Positions 6,580 through 7,145 of a DNA stretch of 7,145 nt are shown here, in pieces (the stretch's first letter is position 1; every line of letters starts with the position of its first letter). Origin of the DNA: Elusimicrobiota bacterium (GTDB lineage Bacteria; Elusimicrobiota; Elusimicrobia; FEN-1173); assembly GCA_016207625.1 (NCBI GenBank), contig JACQPF010000317.1:1-7145 (forward strand). The letters run 5' to 3'. Below the pieces are notes generated by a model. It was given only the letters and a program-made list of their open reading frames with translations. It searched no databases and was not told where the DNA came from. A program made the translations under genes and the position numbers.

Positions 6580-7068
6580 CTACAGCAGCCCGGACGCGAG
6601 GAACCGGGGCGCGACGCGAAGGATTTTCCGCCCCTTGGACAGAAGGGCGCGCAATTCTTGCAGGCGTTTTTTAACGTCGGCTTGCTCGTGGGAAGGCGTC
6701 TCCGATTCGATCCGCGCGGCGAGATGCTTGAACCGGTCTTCCGCCAGGTCCATCCGCTTGGAGAGCCCCTCCTGCAGGCGGCGGAGGGCGATCTCTTTCA
6801 CGTTTCGGTTGGCCTCGTAATGGTCGCGGCGCGAGCCGCTCACCCAGACCGGGCGCACGGCGCCCCAGGACTCCAGGGCCCGCACGTTGATGCTGGCGTT
6901 GCCCTTGCTCATGCGGAGGCGCTTCGCGATGTCTTCCAGAGACAGCGGCGCGGGGCTGATGTAGAGCAGTCCGTAGATCTGACCGACGGACCGGTTGAAG
7001 CTGAAGCTTTCGGCCAGTTCTCCGATGCATTGCGCGAACTCGTTCTGCGTGGATTCGGCAGGGGACAC
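6580..7068 (-). CDS. GbsR/MarR-family winged-helix transcriptional regulator
   Basis: A 162-residue DNA-binding protein. The winged helix-turn-helix is at about 30-85: SLEDIAKRLRMSKGNASINV (43-62) supplies the recognition helix and WVSGSRRDHYEA (75-86) the wing. A charged helical tail (about 88-150) would form the dimer. The FNRSVGQIYGLLYISPAPLS opening is typical of GbsR-like members of the MarR superfamily, best known as regulators of osmoprotectant uptake in Bacillus and common as uncharacterised regulators elsewhere. It is the first gene of the operon, directly behind the only clear promoter, so autoregulation and control of the Pse genes are likely but unproven. The start is a GTG at 7068 behind AAGGGAG. 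No ligand-binding domain beyond the winged helix is evident, so the signal is unknown. Confidence 0.87.
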   Translation of the reverse strand: MSPAESTQNEFAQCIGELAESFSFNRSVGQIYGLLYISPAPLSLEDIAKRLRMSKGNASINVRALESWGAVRPVWVSGSRRDHYEANRNVKEIALRRLQEGLSKRMDLAEDRFKHLAARIESETPSHEQADVKKRLQELRALLSKGRKILRVAPRFLASGLL

Positions 7069-7072
7069 GGAC

Positions 7073-7079
7073 GCTCCCT
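7073..7079 (-). promoter_or_regulatory. Ribosome binding site supporting the GTG start of the regulator
   Basis: The coding strand reads AAGGGAGCGTCC directly before GTG 7068, giving a purine-rich Shine-Dalgarno at usual spacing. No ATG competes nearby. Confidence 0.6.
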
Positions 7080-7088
7080 TCAGATCAT

Positions 7089-7110
7089 CGTTTAATGCGT
7101 TCTAAACGTT
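7089..7110. promoter_or_regulatory. Putative operator: inverted repeat and 9-nt-phased AACG repeats over the transcription start
   Basis: On the coding strand CGTTTA-8 nt-TAAACG forms an inverted repeat (7108-7103 and 7094-7089), 20 bp in total. The same stretch holds AACG three times with a 9-nt period (coding-strand copies at 7110-7107, 7101-7098 and 7092-7089). It begins at the edge of the -10 hexamer and covers the expected +1, where a bound winged-helix dimer would block transcription. The arms are short (6 bp) and the centre is not symmetric, so the binding role is inferred. Confidence 0.45.
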
Positions 7111-7138
7111 ATATACACCCAAAAGAGGCGGTTGTCAA
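7110..7138 (-). promoter_or_regulatory. Sigma-70-type promoter of the whole operon
   Basis: On the minus strand TTGACA (7138-7133) is a perfect -35 hexamer. It is followed after exactly 17 nt by TATATA (7115-7110), a near-consensus -10. The start of transcription would fall near 7103, leaving a leader of about 35 nt before GTG 7068. It is the only convincing promoter seen in the window, and all nine minus-strand genes follow with gaps of 25 nt or less, so one polycistronic message is expected. Confidence 0.75.
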
Positions 7139-7145
7139 GGCCTCA

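Noticed and set aside
4758..6674. A 638-codon open frame on the plus strand
   Set aside because: It runs antisense across pseB, the methylase and the isomerase, has low-complexity Arg/Pro/His-rich translation with no motifs, and is explained by GC-rich codon bias of the real genes.
1..7145. CRISPR arrays, tRNA/rRNA genes, insertion sequences or attachment sites
   Set aside because: No regularly spaced long repeats, transposase motifs, terminal inverted repeats or RNA gene signatures were seen on reading both strands.

Overview
The window is a compact, GC-rich, one-directional gene cluster. Everything that can be supported is encoded on the minus strand and is transcribed from the right end to the left. 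It reads as a nonulosonic (sialic-acid-like) sugar locus of the pseudaminic acid (Pse) type. The host is most likely a Gram-negative (diderm) bacterium, because an arabinose-5-phosphate isomerase of the KdsD/KpsF family, normally a Kdo/LPS or capsule enzyme, sits in the same operon. The sequence alone does not fix the phylum. High GC, GTG starts and long spurious antisense frames fit a GC-rich lineage, possibly an uncultured one, but that is inference.

Layout in transcription order: a sigma-70-type promoter with repeat structure over the presumed start site (about 7089-7138); a GbsR/MarR-type regulator (7068-6580); a SIS+CBS+CBS sugar-phosphate isomerase, kdsD/kpsF (6560-5523); a small SAM methyltransferase resembling the pseudaminic-acid-biosynthesis-associated methylase family (5501-4878); pseB (4852-3866); pseC (3869-2733); pseG (2736-1774); a pseI/neuB-family synthase (1781-723); a PseH-like GNAT acetyltransferase (736-260); and the first 79 codons of an N-acetyl sugar amidotransferase (PseA/WbpG family) that runs off the left edge (238-1). 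The last gene has no counterpart among long ORFs because it is cut by the window edge.

The genes fit one pathway. PseB dehydrates and epimerises UDP-GlcNAc, PseC adds the 4-amino group, the GNAT acetylates it, PseG removes UDP, and PseI condenses the sugar with phosphoenolpyruvate to give Pse5Ac7Ac or a close relative. The amidotransferase would then turn an acetamido group into an acetamidino group, and the methylase may add a further decoration. A CMP-activating enzyme (PseF) is not in the window and would be expected further left. From pseB to the acetyltransferase every junction overlaps (ATGA, GTGA, ATGCGTAA, then 14 nt), so the core is translationally coupled. No junction exceeds 25 nt, and no internal terminator or RNA gene was seen. 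There is no gene-free stretch over 300 bases.

The points most worth following are the pairing of a Pse pathway with its own GbsR-like regulator and an apparent self-operator, the KdsD/KpsF gene inside a Pse operon, and the synthase's active-site signature, which departs from textbook PseI.
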